Below are positions 23,761-34,975 of a DNA stretch of 64,000 nucleotides, in pieces. Source of the DNA: Brachypodium distachyon (lineage: Eukaryota; Streptophyta; Magnoliopsida; Poales; Poaceae); assembly GCF_000005505.3 (NCBI RefSeq), contig NC_016134.3:9530624-9594623 (forward strand). Reading direction: 5' to 3'. Each line of letters begins with the position of its first letter. Position 1 is the first letter of the stretch. Made by a program: the position numbers and the translations under genes. Below the pieces are notes generated by a model. That model was not told the origin of the DNA. It searched no databases and worked only from the letters and a program-made list of their open reading frames with translations.

Positions 23761-24957
23761 TGACTGCAACTATACATAATCCTTGACATCCGCCGACGCA
23801 GCTGGGGTTTAGGTTCTAGGAAGACGGCGACCTTCTAGCAACAGCGGGGTATATGTCGGTTCCCCTCATCTCTGGTCATCATCTGGTAGTAATATTCTTC
23901 CTGGACGTTTTATGAATGCCGTGCTAATTTGAATTCCGTGTTCCTCGTCGAAAACACTATGGTGGAGGATAACACGCCCTCGTTTGGAATAAATTACTAT
24001 GGTAGTTTCTTACTCTTCTTTGCAGTGCCTTACCAGGAGATGCCACGGAGCCAGCAAGTGTTTGTTTGTTTCCGTTTGCTTCATGCGGTTCATGCTCCTT
24101 CCAAATGCAAGAAACAAGAAAATAATGCCTGGACATTGGACAATATTTATATGTTGACACCCGTGAAATATATGTCCAGCATGCATAAATTTTCATAAAT
24201 AAATATTTGCAATCTCTACAAAACCACAAAATTAATGGAACTATCATGAGTTTTGTAGCCCTTTGCAATTTTGCCCTTTGTAGCCCTTCTCTATGTCTAT
24301 CTATCTATCTCTCTCATAAATGATATTTGATCTGATGTATGTTGCAATATGTCAAATTGTTCACCATATGTTGAGCTAGTAGTAAGATTCTTTTTGGTTA
24401 TTCAAGAATTCTTGGAAAAAAGGCATCGACATAACCGATCGTTTGATTTGACTAGGTTGTTCAGTAGTGTGTTCAAAAAATATATAATATGTGACCCGAT
24501 CAAAAATCTCTTATTCGCTCATATTGTAAACTCGTGAAGCATGGCAAGATGGCAAAGGTATGAAAGAATCCAAATTACGGTCATACAGCATGTCACAAAT
24601 ATAGGACCTCTTAATAAATTTGTGTGAACATGACAACTGTCCACAGGTACCGCATAAGAGCGGTGATCAGACAGTACATGCACGCTTTCTCGCCAGAAAC
24701 TTTTCCATATTTCACAATAATACCATGGCATAAGTGAAATTATACAGGGAACATACGAGTGAATTGGACACAAATATTCAAAATCATCATACATATGGGT
24801 TTTAATTCAGTTTAAGAAAATGGAACACGCCTACCATTTTCTGCATCAATAGTTTGAAACATGTGAGGAGAGAGCTGCAAATTCATCAGCGGACCAAGGA
24901 TCAGCAGAGCTACTATGAAAAAAACATATCTCGAATGACGAGCTACATCTGTCAAAT
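23761..24957. other. Intergenic
   Basis: AT-rich, only short ORFs, a short CTAT microsatellite near 24297. No gene or transposon ends recognised. Confidence 0.4.
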
Positions 24958-25262
24958 CCGATCACTTGCAATTATAGCATTTGATTTCTCAGTGACAAGT
25001 TAACATTTTGTTTCCCTCCAACCTCCCAATTAATCCCTGATTTGATATGGTACATTGCGGCCATTACTGAATCAATCTTATATTTGGAAGCTAAAATAGC
25101 CTCTACATATATATATATATCTCGAAGGGCGCACCAAAGTTGTGAGGCCTTAATTTTCACAGCTATATATTCTCCTATTTTTAGGGAGCTCACAACTATC
25201 ATCATATCCGTGTGACTAGGACCAAAACGTTGTGAGAGTCTCATGGGTTTGTTGCATATGCA
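24958..25262 (+). repeat. RF1 repeat, copy B (left blocks only)
   Basis: Matches the left RF1 blocks at 31250 and 61480. Landmarks are AACATTTTGTTTCCCTCCAA, TTGATATGGTAC, CATTACTGAATC, and later GGCGCACCAAAGTTGTGAGG. It does not continue into the rest of RF1. An AT dinucleotide run lies at about 25105. Confidence 0.65.
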
Positions 25263-25720
25263 GCAAACATGTCAATTGTGCGGGCTCCAGAAGTTTATAG
25301 CCATTCCGATCCGTTTCTCATCACCCAGTCACATATATCATGTACCATAAAACTTGACATTAATGTACTACAAACTCACGATAGGATTGTTGGAATTCTC
25401 GGATGGAAAGTAATTAAAATGTTCAATTTTGGGACTTTCCTATATTTTACTTGCATTAACGCCCTTTTTAAGTTAGTACACTGATGATGTGTCCATGTCA
25501 CCGAACCGTCGTGCCACAGGCTAGCTAGCTTGTGATATTGTGACGAATTCCAAACCATGATATATACCCAGATTTTGTTAACTCCTCAATATGACAAAAT
25601 CGGACTACAAGAACAGAAGTAGCCCTGGGTCTGTTAACTCCTCAATATGACAAGCAGCACAGATTGACTCATTTACATAATGATAAGCAACTCGGGTACG
25701 TGGAAGTATCAATCAATTCC

Positions 25721-26074
25721 CTAATCTCCTGCACAAAATCTCCATGCTTGGCCCGACGCCGACCGATCTCGAGAGCACTTCCTGGATGGCCGGAGAAGCA
25801 TCTGCGCGACACAGGTCTGTACGTGCTGCGCGAGGTCTAGGACATCGTCGACCACTAGGTGAAGCGTCTCACCGCCCTGCGCGGGTACCACAATTCCTAC
25901 ATTGACCGCGATGATGACTTGTTCGCCGTGCTGGGCGGCATGCTGGCCGAGACGGACGACGTGACGGAACCGGTGGCCGAGAGGAAGAACGGCAGCAGGG
26001 GACAGGGGTGCCAAAAATACCTGACGCTAGTGTGGATCTTAGGACCTAATGAAAAGACGTTGGTGCCCTTTTGA
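25721..26074 (+). pseudogene. Unidentified gene fragment
   Basis: A GC-rich coding-like patch in AT-rich DNA. The frame ending at 26074 reads VKRLTALRGYHNSYIDRDDD and then an acidic segment, preceded in the same frame by two stops. It looks like a broken exon rather than an intact gene. I do not recognise the family. An antisense ORF of similar length exists here but has no better support. Confidence 0.3.
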
Positions 26075-26517
26075 ATTTGGGAGGGAATGTGTGTACTGAA
26101 ACAGGCCTAGTAATACAAAAGAGTACTCTGGATGATATAGAGCACTCACAATCTGCCCTTGAGATAAATAGTGTTTTGGCTTTCTCCAATCTCTCACCTA
26201 CGAGTTAAAATGAACACTTCTTAGTCCCCCGCTAGCTAGATTAATTGGTGTTTCACGTGGTGGTAGAAATGATATGTGTATTAGTGGGTGTGAATTCCTT
26301 ATATAGGGATAGCTGGGAGTAGATCAACAACAAGGACCGCATGAAGAACTAGCTAGCCATCTCCAGGTTAATGCAATGCATTGGTGGGCCAGGTCATATG
26401 CATGCATGCTTTTTGGGCCGGGCTGCATGTCATGCATACATTGCTTCGTCTTGTAACAAACCCATGCTGGCTGGCCTTCATTTATAGTCAGCTACTAGAG
26501 CTTATTGATATAAACTA
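26075..26517. other. Intergenic
   Basis: AT-rich, no feature recognised. Confidence 0.4.
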
Positions 26518-27319
26518 CTCCCTCTGATTCTAAATTATTGTCGAAATATTACATGTTAATTGCACCACTGGTCCAAAAACTTGAGGAGAGGGAGCATTTT
26601 AGTTCAAAAACTTGAAAACTGAGCAAAACTAGTTCTAAACCTTGTGATGCGAATTGCTCAGTGGTCCAAGTGAATCAAGAGGCCACAAATGGCCTGTTTA
26701 GTGGCCCAAACAAGGATTGTCTTTTTGCTGAAACCCCTCCGCACCTTTTACAAATTAGTCCTGCAAAACCCCTCTTCTCGAATCGTTTTCTTGGCCCCTC
26801 CTCCCCATTTCCCCGAGTCGGCAGCGACACCCCACCCCTAACCCTAGAATTTCCGCCGACGACGTTGCTGAAGAAATCGATTCGACGGCCACCGTTTGAG
26901 AGCAAGCAGTGGTGCAGTTCAATCGGCCGAATGGGCGGCGGCGATGTACCCAGCGGAGCCGGCGGGTGGGCTAAGGTTATGGGGGTATGGGGGGCCTTTT
27001 TAATATTTTCGCAAGGTGCCCTCTCTGCATGTGTACAAGGACTTATGTGCAAATTGTTTCAATGCAGGGGGCCTCTGTGCAAAACTGCCTCAGGCCTGAA
27101 ATAACTCATGCAGCTGCCACATTTCCAATTCGGACTAAAGGTGTCCACGTCACAAGTTTTAGGACTAGTTTTGCTTAGTTTTCAAGTTCTTAGACTAAAA
27201 TGCTCTCGCGCCTCAAGTTTATGGACCAACGGTGCGATTACATGTATCTAAACGCTTTTTAATAATAGATACATTCATATTTGGACAAATTTGAGTCAAT
27301 AATTTAGGATCATGAGAAG
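26518..27319. mobile_element. Stowaway MITE interrupted by a MULE
   Basis: The outer parts (26518-26558 and 27239-27319) join into the same ~113 bp Stowaway (Tc1/mariner-type) MITE seen intact at 39650-39762. It has ends CTCCCTCTGATTC... and ...ATTTAGGATCATGAGAAG and TA on both sides. The MULE at 26559-27238 sits inside it. Confidence 0.85.
26559..27238. mobile_element. Mutator-like non-autonomous element (MULE-1)
   Basis: A 680 bp element with terminal inverted repeats of about 85 bp (26559-26645 against 27150-27238), both containing GCATTTTAGT and AACTTGAAAACT. Flanks TACATGTTA and TACATGTAT form an imperfect 9 bp duplication, the Mutator size. The interior holds only low-information ORFs. 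It lies inside a MITE whose unbroken form occurs elsewhere in the window, so its insertion is proven by comparison. Confidence 0.75.
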
Positions 27320-27903
27320 TATATACATAGTACAGTAGTTCTTTATACACTGCTCTATACTACGTACTGCGTGCTCCGGTTAATTACGCTAGATGCTCTC
27401 TGTTCCAACTTCGAAAAGTCAGAACTTGTACTTCACATCGTGGGCATCTGTGCACATGCATATCATGCTGAGAGAGGAGACCTTTGGGTGGCGTCTTTAA
27501 ATTAATAATGACATCACGATGCTGACGATTCCGGGCTATGGCTGGCATGAGGTCACGAGTGTTGGGGTTGTTTTTTTCCTCACCAATTTGAATTTTTAAA
27601 TGAATTGGTTCCATGTATGAAACTCTTTATGGTACTGACCCAATTTAATTACATCACACTTTTCGTCTAAGTTTAGAGATGTGAGAGTGACACGTGAGTA
27701 AACTGTTGAAGTACATAAGTCCAGTGCGTGAAACTCTTCAATGAGGGCAGCGTGTGGTGGTGTCCGGTCAACGCTGTCTAGGGAGCAACAGCAGGAGGGC
27801 AGCAGCTGCGCTCAAGGTCCGGCCAGCCGCGGAGCCCGTGCGCGCGCGACACCATATCTCGATCCTTCATTGACGTACTCCATATATTAGATGCAGTATT
27901 AGG
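27320..27903. other. Intergenic
   Basis: No feature recognised. The last 14 bases before 27918 are one copy of the retroposon target duplication. Confidence 0.4.
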
Positions 27904-27917
27904 TACTGTAGATCACT

Positions 27918-29382
27918 TTTTTTTTCGAACCGGTCAATAAAAAAAATTAGAATTGCCCAGTTAATTAACGGAAAACCGGACAAAAACCGTAACAACATCC
28001 ACGACGCCGTCATGGAACATGACCGCACTATGGACCACACTGACCGACCTGGCCACCCACACTCACTCAACGCACGCTACCGAAGGAAGATTGCCGTCGA
28101 GGTTGCACGCAGAAGTCATCGTCGTCACACAAACACTCCTCCTGATCTGGCGACTCCGACTTCCCCCACCAGCTTTCAAGAAAGGGGACACCGCCTCCAA
28201 AGGCACGCAAGTTCGTATCGGCCCATGCCAAACAATCGGTCATCCTCGCAAGCGAACAAAAGACGCCGATTCTGATGGCGAGCTTTAGAGGGGCAATATG
28301 CAAGGCCTGCGCCGAAGAACCCCAGAAATCAGACAAGCTCCCACCAAGTCATCGTCATCACGCATCACTCCCTGAGCTGGCGACTCCGACTCCCCAACAA
28401 CGAAGCAACCGATCCTGGAAAGCCAACGGATACGTCGGAAAGACCGACTAACAGAACCAACGCCGTAGCCCAACCTTTGCCCAGCACCATCGTCGCTGCC
28501 ACTGAAGTCGCCAACGGACACCCGAGCAGCCACCACCTCGACACCAAGCCACAGGTCCCACCAGCCGGTTCCCACTCCAAAAGCGGTGCCCCAAGAGGGA
28601 AACGATGCCAGGCATCGACATTGCCCGATCCGAGAGGACCTGGATCTAGGGTTTCCCCCGGAGCATGGGGTCTGGTAGAGGGGAGTAGAGCAGCACCAAA
28701 ACGACGCCTTCAATAAGATAACGGCGCCCATCCCACGGGCATCGCCGTCGCTGGCTCCGGCGACATCGGAGCCATGGCTTTCGCCCAGCACAGCTCGAGC
28801 TCACCCCCGGCCAGATCCAGCCGGTCCACCGCACCTCCACTCGTCGCAGGCCATGTGTGCTGTCCACCCTGAACAGGGAGCCCCACCTAGACGACAACCG
28901 CAGCCTAGAAGCCGGGCCACCAGGACGCCACACAAAGAGGCCGCAGCACCGCTGGGGGGTCCTGCCTCGCCACCGGGGAGCAACACCCGGCCACCGATGC
29001 AGTGCCGAGCCACCAGCAGCGGCCGCCCCACCTGGGCCCAGCGCCCGCACCGCCGCGAGCCGCCGGAACCACCTCGCCCCCGCCGGATCTGCAGCACAGC
29101 GGGGATGGGGACCTCCCCCACGAACCTGCGAGCCACCACGCTCGCTGCCCTCGCCACCGAAGCCGCACCTCGCCGCCGCTGCAAAGCTCCCCGCCGCCGC
29201 AAGCGCCGCCAAGACAGGTTTCCTCGCCGCCACCGTCCTCGACCACGACCCGGGCTTAGCCGGCGGCAGTCTCAGGAGACGGCGAGGGCAGGAGAAGGGG
29301 AGGGGAGAAGTGGTGGCGGCAGCGTAGGGTTTCCCTTCGTGCCGCCCGCGGGAGAGGCGGCGCGAGGGTGGTTCTTTTTCTC
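27918..29382 (-). mobile_element. PolyA retroposon with GC-rich body
   Basis: The insert is flanked by a perfect 14 bp duplication, TACTGTAGATCACT, at 27904-27917 and 29383-29396. A run of T directly inside the left copy (27918-27925) is the polyA tail of a minus-strand transcript. The 5' end (29382) begins GAGAAAAAGAACC and leads into a very GC-rich block. Long overlapping ORFs on both strands here are composition artefacts. It may be a non-autonomous LINE (grass LINE 5' leaders are GC-rich) or a retrocopy of a host mRNA. No RT motif is visible. Confidence 0.75.
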
Positions 29383-29396
29383 TACTGTAGATCACT

Positions 29397-29728
29397 AGAT
29401 CATCCATTCTAATTTAACATGTACCGTTCGATCAAGATGCGTGCACAGTAGAAAAAACTCTCAATCGACACATGTAACAATTATTAGGTTTAACCAAGCA
29501 CGCATATATGATGTCACAAGAACGATCAAGACAATATATATATACGAGTATATATTACATATAAACACAAAGGCACACACGGTTTACATTACTGCTCTTA
29601 TTTAGGTTTGTCGACACGACTGTACGTAATTGGAGAAAACACAATTGAAAGAGTACTACCAGCCGCAGGCTGCTGCACAACACACATACATAGTAAAATA
29701 TTTCTTGGTGGACATCGATGCATGGTAG
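29397..29728. other. Spacer; likely holds the 3' UTR of the cysteine-rich gene
   Basis: AT-rich with an AT microsatellite near 29538-29560. No other feature. Confidence 0.4.
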
Positions 29729-30016
29729 CTATGGTGGTGGTGGGTTGGCGTTGCAGCCGGAGAGGCATTCGTTCTTGCAGATGCCCTTGGCCACCTCCTT
29801 GCAGGCATCGCATAAATCTGGGAACAGAGGGGCGCTCGGGAGGCAGACGCCGGGGCATGCCGCTTCGGGAACGCAGGGGCAGGAGGAGCCCTCCACGCAG
29901 GAGCACGCCTCCTCACACAGCGACTCACAAGTTTCTCCCATCGCCGTGCGCCCCATGGAAGCAGACACGACCACCATCATGCAGATGATGGCCGCCATCA
30001 TCCCAACGGAAGCCAT
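29729..30016 (-). CDS. Small secreted cysteine-rich protein
   Basis: An intact 95-residue ORF runs from ATG at 30016 (context tccATGG) to TAG at 29729. Residues about 5-20 form a hydrophobic core (MMAAIICMMVVVSA), and small residues at about 22-27 suit signal-peptidase cleavage, so the product is probably exported. The mature part of about 68 residues holds 13 cysteines, including CSC and CPC pairs, a CDAC motif, and a C-x7-C-x3-C-x3-C run near the end, then a short PPPP tail. The odd cysteine count leaves one unpaired or allows dimerisation. A TATA box lies 110 bp upstream. I do not recognise a named family; defence or signalling peptides of grasses have this build, but function is unknown. 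Confidence 0.7.
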   Translation of the reverse strand: MASVGMMAAIICMMVVVSASMGRTAMGETCESLCEEACSCVEGSSCPCVPEAACPGVCLPSAPLFPDLCDACKEVAKGICKNECLSGCNANPPPP

Positions 30017-30125
30017 GGATCTCGATCAACTTATACGACGCTAGCTAGTTAAGCTAGCTTTCAGAAGGATTATATAAGGCAGGAGGAAGTAGCTAGAGGT
30101 GCCAATCTCACGGGTGAGGCAACCT

Positions 30126-30135
30126 CTATTTATAG
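30126..30135 (-). promoter_or_regulatory. TATA box of the cysteine-rich gene
   Basis: CTATAAATAG on the minus strand, 110 bp upstream of the ATG: a near-consensus plant TATA box. A second TATATAA occurs at about 30071-30077, closer to the ATG. Confidence 0.6.
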
Positions 30136-31239
30136 GTGCAAGGAGCGGCTTCTTGCATGTTTTATATCACCGGATAATTATGGATAACATCAAACTCTTG
30201 TTCCACCATCATGTTTATCTTGGCCAAGTCCTTACAAGATGTTAGCCTTTGTACGTCATGGCTCCTTAGTAGAAAAAATTACGCCATAAATATCATATGG
30301 CTTCACCAGCTGCGCGATCATGTGCAGAAGTCTACTTAATTCTGAGAGATTTTTTCCCCTGTTATGAACATAATAAAAATGAAGGTATTGCGTGAGGACT
30401 ATATATGCTAGCTTTGAACCGGAGAACTTGTAGTTTAGTTGACGCCAGCTTGGTTCTCCCGGAGTGAAGGAGAGGCCGACATTAAATAAAACCTTCAAGA
30501 ATAATCGCACGTCATCTCCGCACGTCATGGCATTAAATTATGACATCAACTTAATTAGGACTGGGAGGAGGGCTGTGTTGACTTTTGAAGGGATGGCTCT
30601 TCCGTAAGTAGCGCGCCACGTAGAAGTGTCGCTCCGTACATAGATTTGTCGTTTGTGCAACCAAGTGCTATTTTATCTGCTGACATTATACGCGATTATA
30701 TCAGTAGGAGATGACATTTGTTAATTAACGATGTTATTCAACGATCAACGTCTATGCATCCACTTTCATCCAAACACGGAGTACGTACAAAAACCACAAC
30801 TCACCCTAACCTGCCATAATTAAGAATAACACAAGGAGGCCACAACAGACGGTGGGCAAGTGTTTCCTTCAAAAGTCCTCTGATTTCACCTTTTCTTTCC
30901 AAAGGCCCTTAAGACACAAACCAGCCTAGATCATACTTTTATTGTTCTTCACTGAGATTTGGACCAGCTTGTCCCAGCTCACCAATTGGCAAAGCACGGG
31001 CAGCAATAAGATGGATCTTCGGAAACCTAGCCTGGAAAGCGAGTCATATATACCTATTTGGCCAAAAGGCAGTGCAGGAAAAGATGAACAACTGGACAAT
31101 TTCAAATTTCCTGATCACAGAAACAGCAGAGAGTATCGTGCGGCCATCTACAACTGCGAATCCAACCACCTGCGAATCGATTATGTCATATATGGATTAT
31201 CTGGTGGTTGATACGTTGAAGCCAAGGAATTGTGAATCA
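30136..31239. other. Upstream region of the cysteine-rich gene, then intergenic
   Basis: No gene recognised. An ORF of 89 codons at 30942-31211 has no recognisable motif. Confidence 0.4.
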
Positions 31240-31516
31240 ACCCTTCCATCTCCAATGGACAAATTCACATTTTGTTTCCGTCCAATGCCCCAACCCTTGA
31301 GTTGATATGGTACCTTGTGACCGTTACTGAATCTATCTGTTATGTACAAGCTAATATTGCTTATACATCCTCCATTCTTCCCTGATGGGTGTGTACGTAT
31401 GTGTGTATCGATTCGAGGCACAATCACTGCTAGATCAACTCAGCAAGAATTTGCGAATTTATAGCTTACTTTAGTAACTCCAACTTCAACTTCGATTTTA
31501 TTAATAACTACTTATG

Positions 31517-31768
31517 AGACCTTTTTTGGGGCATACCCCTTATCTCAAGTTTTTGATCAAACGAATCCATTGACACAAACTGTTCATGGGCGAAAAGTGA
31601 GTTGTTTAGGTCCTGGAGGGTTGACTGGGAGAACTGCAAGTTTTCGGAGCCGAGATATTCATCCGAGTCACTATGGGCGTATTTGTCCAATTGACACGTC
31701 CGAAGGAATCAATGTTGGACTTACTGGATCCTTAGCAATTCATGCGAAAATTGATCACTTGTGGGGAC
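31517..31768 (+). pseudogene. rpoB: Plastid-derived rpoB fragment (NUPT)
   Basis: About 84 codons read as part of the plastid RNA polymerase beta subunit, with the unmistakable motifs [34 protein letters not shown] and [17 protein letters not shown]. Only a slice of the ~1070-residue protein is present and it stops abruptly at both ends, so this is a nuclear insertion of plastid DNA, not a gene. Comparison with the RF1 copy at 61.7 kb shows the insertion spans roughly 31470-31777. Confidence 0.92.
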
Positions 31769-32907
31769 CCACACAATCCCACTTAATTACTAGCTTGCAA
31801 ATGGCACCAAGGTTGTGAGGAGGCCTACTGTGCATGCATATATCTGTTTGACTCTGGAGACAAAGAGAGATCACTCTCACTGTGCATGCATTTATTTTCC
31901 CCCTAGGACCATCAATTTTCTTTTTTCCAACGTTTTGTACATGTGTGTACTGTGTGGAGGAGGAGAAGGGTTGTTTGATGCCCAAATCCCTCAACATCAT
32001 GTTGCTTGCTGTTGCTTTGTGCCATTGCGGTTCCAAAACGCCATCTGAATGATGAAACCATGGATTTTTCATGAGGGAAACAAATGTATGAAGCGACGCA
32101 TCCCTGACATAGAGAGAGCAGAGCATCTATCTATGGCCTCCATGCAATATAAATATGTGGTTACCTGGTTTCATGGTTCGTTTGGTTATAGGTTGGCTTT
32201 CATCCAAAAATTAGGATGCTATGTTCGATTAAGCTTGTCCACATATGAGAGATTGGAGGAAAACAAAATAAAGCAGTGCGTGCCATTTTTTCGTGGACCG
32301 TGGAAGTGTATCCATGTTTTATTTAATACGAGGCCCGTCGGAGTTGGGTAATATCCATGTCTTCCCGTGTCCATGTAAAAGTAACCGAGTTTAAGACCAT
32401 CCGGACAGAATCCTCGCCTTACTCAGCCTTCCTCCGGCCCTCTGTCGTCCCTTCGTCGAGGTTAGCAGCAGGACAAAGATCTTACTGTCAAGCAGATGGA
32501 GAAGCATCGCCAGCGACTAAGATAGATGGAGGAAGCCAGGAAAAAAGTGGCGAGAAGTAGAGGCTATTCAAACCTTGATAGAGAAGGGACGGGAACAAAG
32601 GAAACTCCGGATGCCTAAATCTGAGCTTGAGTGGCTGCTCTTGATAGTCGTAATGGTTAAATTGGTCTTCCATAAATGCAGATGTCAAAAACTTCAGGTT
32701 ACATATTGCGTCACTGAAGTGATACTTTCTCCCTCTCCTGTTCTCTATAAAAGGTCCATGAAGAATTGTGAATGGCAGTCAATATTGTGAATCCTGTTTA
32801 GCAAAAAGAATTACTGAGAAGTGTGATTGTGTGCTTTGCGTAAAAAACTATTTGCACGATTATTAAAGCTAATGAAAAGATGTGATTAGGAGAACAGATC
32901 CCATCTA

Positions 32908-33020
32908 CTCCCTCTGATCCTAAATTTTTGACTCAAATTTGCCCAAATATGGATGTATTTATTCTTAAAAAGTGTCTAGATACATGTAATATTTCGACAA
33001 CAATTTAGGATCGGAGGAAG
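32908..33020. mobile_element. Stowaway MITE
   Basis: A 113 bp element with TA at 32906-32907 and 33021-33022 and ends CTCCCTCTGATCCTAAAT / ATTTAGGATCGGAGGAAG. It is the reverse orientation of the 39650 copy. RF1 copy D (about 53970) has the uninterrupted site. Confidence 0.9.
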
Positions 33021-34010
33021 TAGTTACTTTCAACATGGCACACCATCTCAAAAAATGACGGCGGCAGCTTTGCACATGCAACAAGCTGGCAGTTTGGATA
33101 TGGGCCTACTCTCCCGGCGGCGGGGCGAGCAGGCTGGGCTGGGCCGGCTTGGCGGCGGCGCGGCTGACAAACAGATTTGGCTCGGTGCAGCTCGGACCGA
33201 GCCCATCTTTTCATTAGCCCGAGCAGAGCTGAATTTTTCCAGCTCGTTTAGCAGTCGGACGACCGAAGATTTGACCACCCCAGCTCAGTTTGTTTGCCAG
33301 CCCGTTTCACCACCCCGGCCCAGTCCACCACGGCCACAGCCTCACCGGGTTTTTGAAGAAAGAAAATACCAAAAACCGGCAATTATGTGCAATTTATTAC
33401 TACCAAAAGGATGAGATTAAGGCCGAAAAACAAGTACACCATTGGGTGGGCGTAATGCATCCTGACACCTAAATTAGTGATGTTGGTAGTCTTTAGAGTG
33501 TTTGCTCATATGAAACTAGCAAAACGATCCTCCACATGGCCAGAATCAAGAATTGAGCGACAGAAAGGCAATGAATATGTGAATTCTTGTGGTTCTTACC
33601 GTTCCAAATTCCAGTTGTTCATTTCATTCAAGTCACTTTTCAATTCATATGTTCTAGAAACAAGATTTTTTTTTTATGTTCATTTGTTAGGCACTACTGG
33701 TCATTATATCTGCCTTCTGCCCACCACGGTTATTTACTTGTATTCCCCTGAATGTATGATGGATGGAAGTCCTCTGTTCCGCTCACAGGAAACTTCAATC
33801 ATCCAGACTCCATCTGGAGCCATCAGATTTCCATCTGCAAAAGTCGAATACGACCTTGGATGTACAATTAGAGACGAACTGATCAAACTGTTCCTCCTAC
33901 ATGGCCTCGAAAGATCGCCATGTCGTAAGACTGCCTCTAGATAGCCTCTCGTCTCAAGACAAACCAATGAATTTCAGAAGTTTCAGGCTCCATCACAGTT
34001 TTTGAGGATG

Positions 34011-34975
34011 GTTTCCCCATTGAGTTCTATCAGACATGTTGGGACATAATTAAAGATGACCTGATGGCATTGTTTCATGAGTTTCATGCTGGGAGACTTG
34101 ATCTTAGCAGAATCAATTTTGGGATCATTACTTTGCTTCCAAAAGGAGGAGGGGCAGACACCATTCAAAAGTTCAGGCCCATTTGCTTGTTGCACGTGTT
34201 GTTTGTTTAAACTGTTCTCGAAGGGTATGACTACTAGAGTGAGCCCTTACATGCATAAGCTGATTCATAATTGTTAGAGTGCATTTATTAAGGGAAGGAA
34301 CATTATGGATGGGGTGTTGTCTTTGACTGAGAAACTGAGGGAATCTAAATGTAAAAAGCAACAGGGCATTGTCATAAAAAAATGATTTTTGAAAAGCATA
34401 CGACAAGGTTAACTGAGATTTTCTTATGCACTGTGTCAAGATGAAAGGGCTCAGTGGAAATGGCAGCATTGGATCAGATCCATTGTCATGAATGGGATGC
34501 TTAGTGTTAAGGTGAATGATGAAGTGAGGCCATACTTTGGTAGTCATAAATGGGTGAGACAGGGAGATCTCCTCTCACCTTTCCTGTTTAATCTAGCTGC
34601 ATAATGTTTCGCGATAATGATCATATCTGCTCAGAGATGTGGGCGTATCACTGGCCTAGTTCCTCATCTGGTTGATCATGGGGTCGCTGTGACGCAATAT
34701 GCTGATGATACAATATTATTTTGTTAATTACGAGGTTGAGGATGCAAGAAATCTGAAGCTCATTTTGTACTACTTTGAATTACTGTCTGGCCTTAAGATT
34801 AATTTCCAGAAAAGTGAAGTCATGCTGGTGCTGGCTGATGAAGACAAACAGAAAAGCTATGCAGAAATGTTTAACTATGAAATACTTAGGCATACCTGTT
34901 AGTGTTGATAAAATATCTGTGGCTGATTGGGCAATTTTAGAGGAAAAAATGGGGAAGAAAGGTGTAAATTAAATT
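34011..34975 (+). pseudogene. LINE reverse transcriptase fragment
   Basis: A non-LTR retrotransposon RT domain in pieces. Recognisable parts are FGIITLLPKGGG, KFRPICLL, a GxxxMDGVLSLTE region, the VRQGD-type motif, the YADD active site (about 34700) and GLKINFQKSEV. Many stops and frame changes occur, so it is long dead. Its left edge follows RF1 copy C directly. The right edge lies near a repeated GGTGTAAATTAAATTAG (34961 and 35028). Confidence 0.85.

Larger units (their letters stand above)
31240..34010 (+). repeat. RF1 repeat, copy C (most complete in the left half)
   Basis: All RF1 blocks occur in order: z (31250-31470), y (31780-31860), a (31940-32360), b (32360-32600), c (32650-32900), d (33023-33475) and e (33475-34010). 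It is interrupted by an rpoB-like plastid insertion and a Stowaway MITE. ORFs inside are short and not conserved between copies, so RF1 does not look protein-coding. Confidence 0.75.

Noticed and set aside
25721..26014. An antisense 97-codon ORF as the real gene here
   Set aside because: No start context, motif or neighbour supports it. The + strand frame is no better than a broken fragment, so neither is called a gene.
28646..29407. A 253-codon minus-strand ORF and several overlapping ORFs on both strands
   Set aside because: All frames are open because of extreme GC content. The ORF starts outside the retroposon boundary and encodes low-complexity Arg/Gly/Ala sequence without motifs.
31570..31818. 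A functional bacterial-type RNA polymerase gene
   Set aside because: Only about 84 codons of the plastid beta subunit are present, with abrupt ends inside a nuclear repeat.
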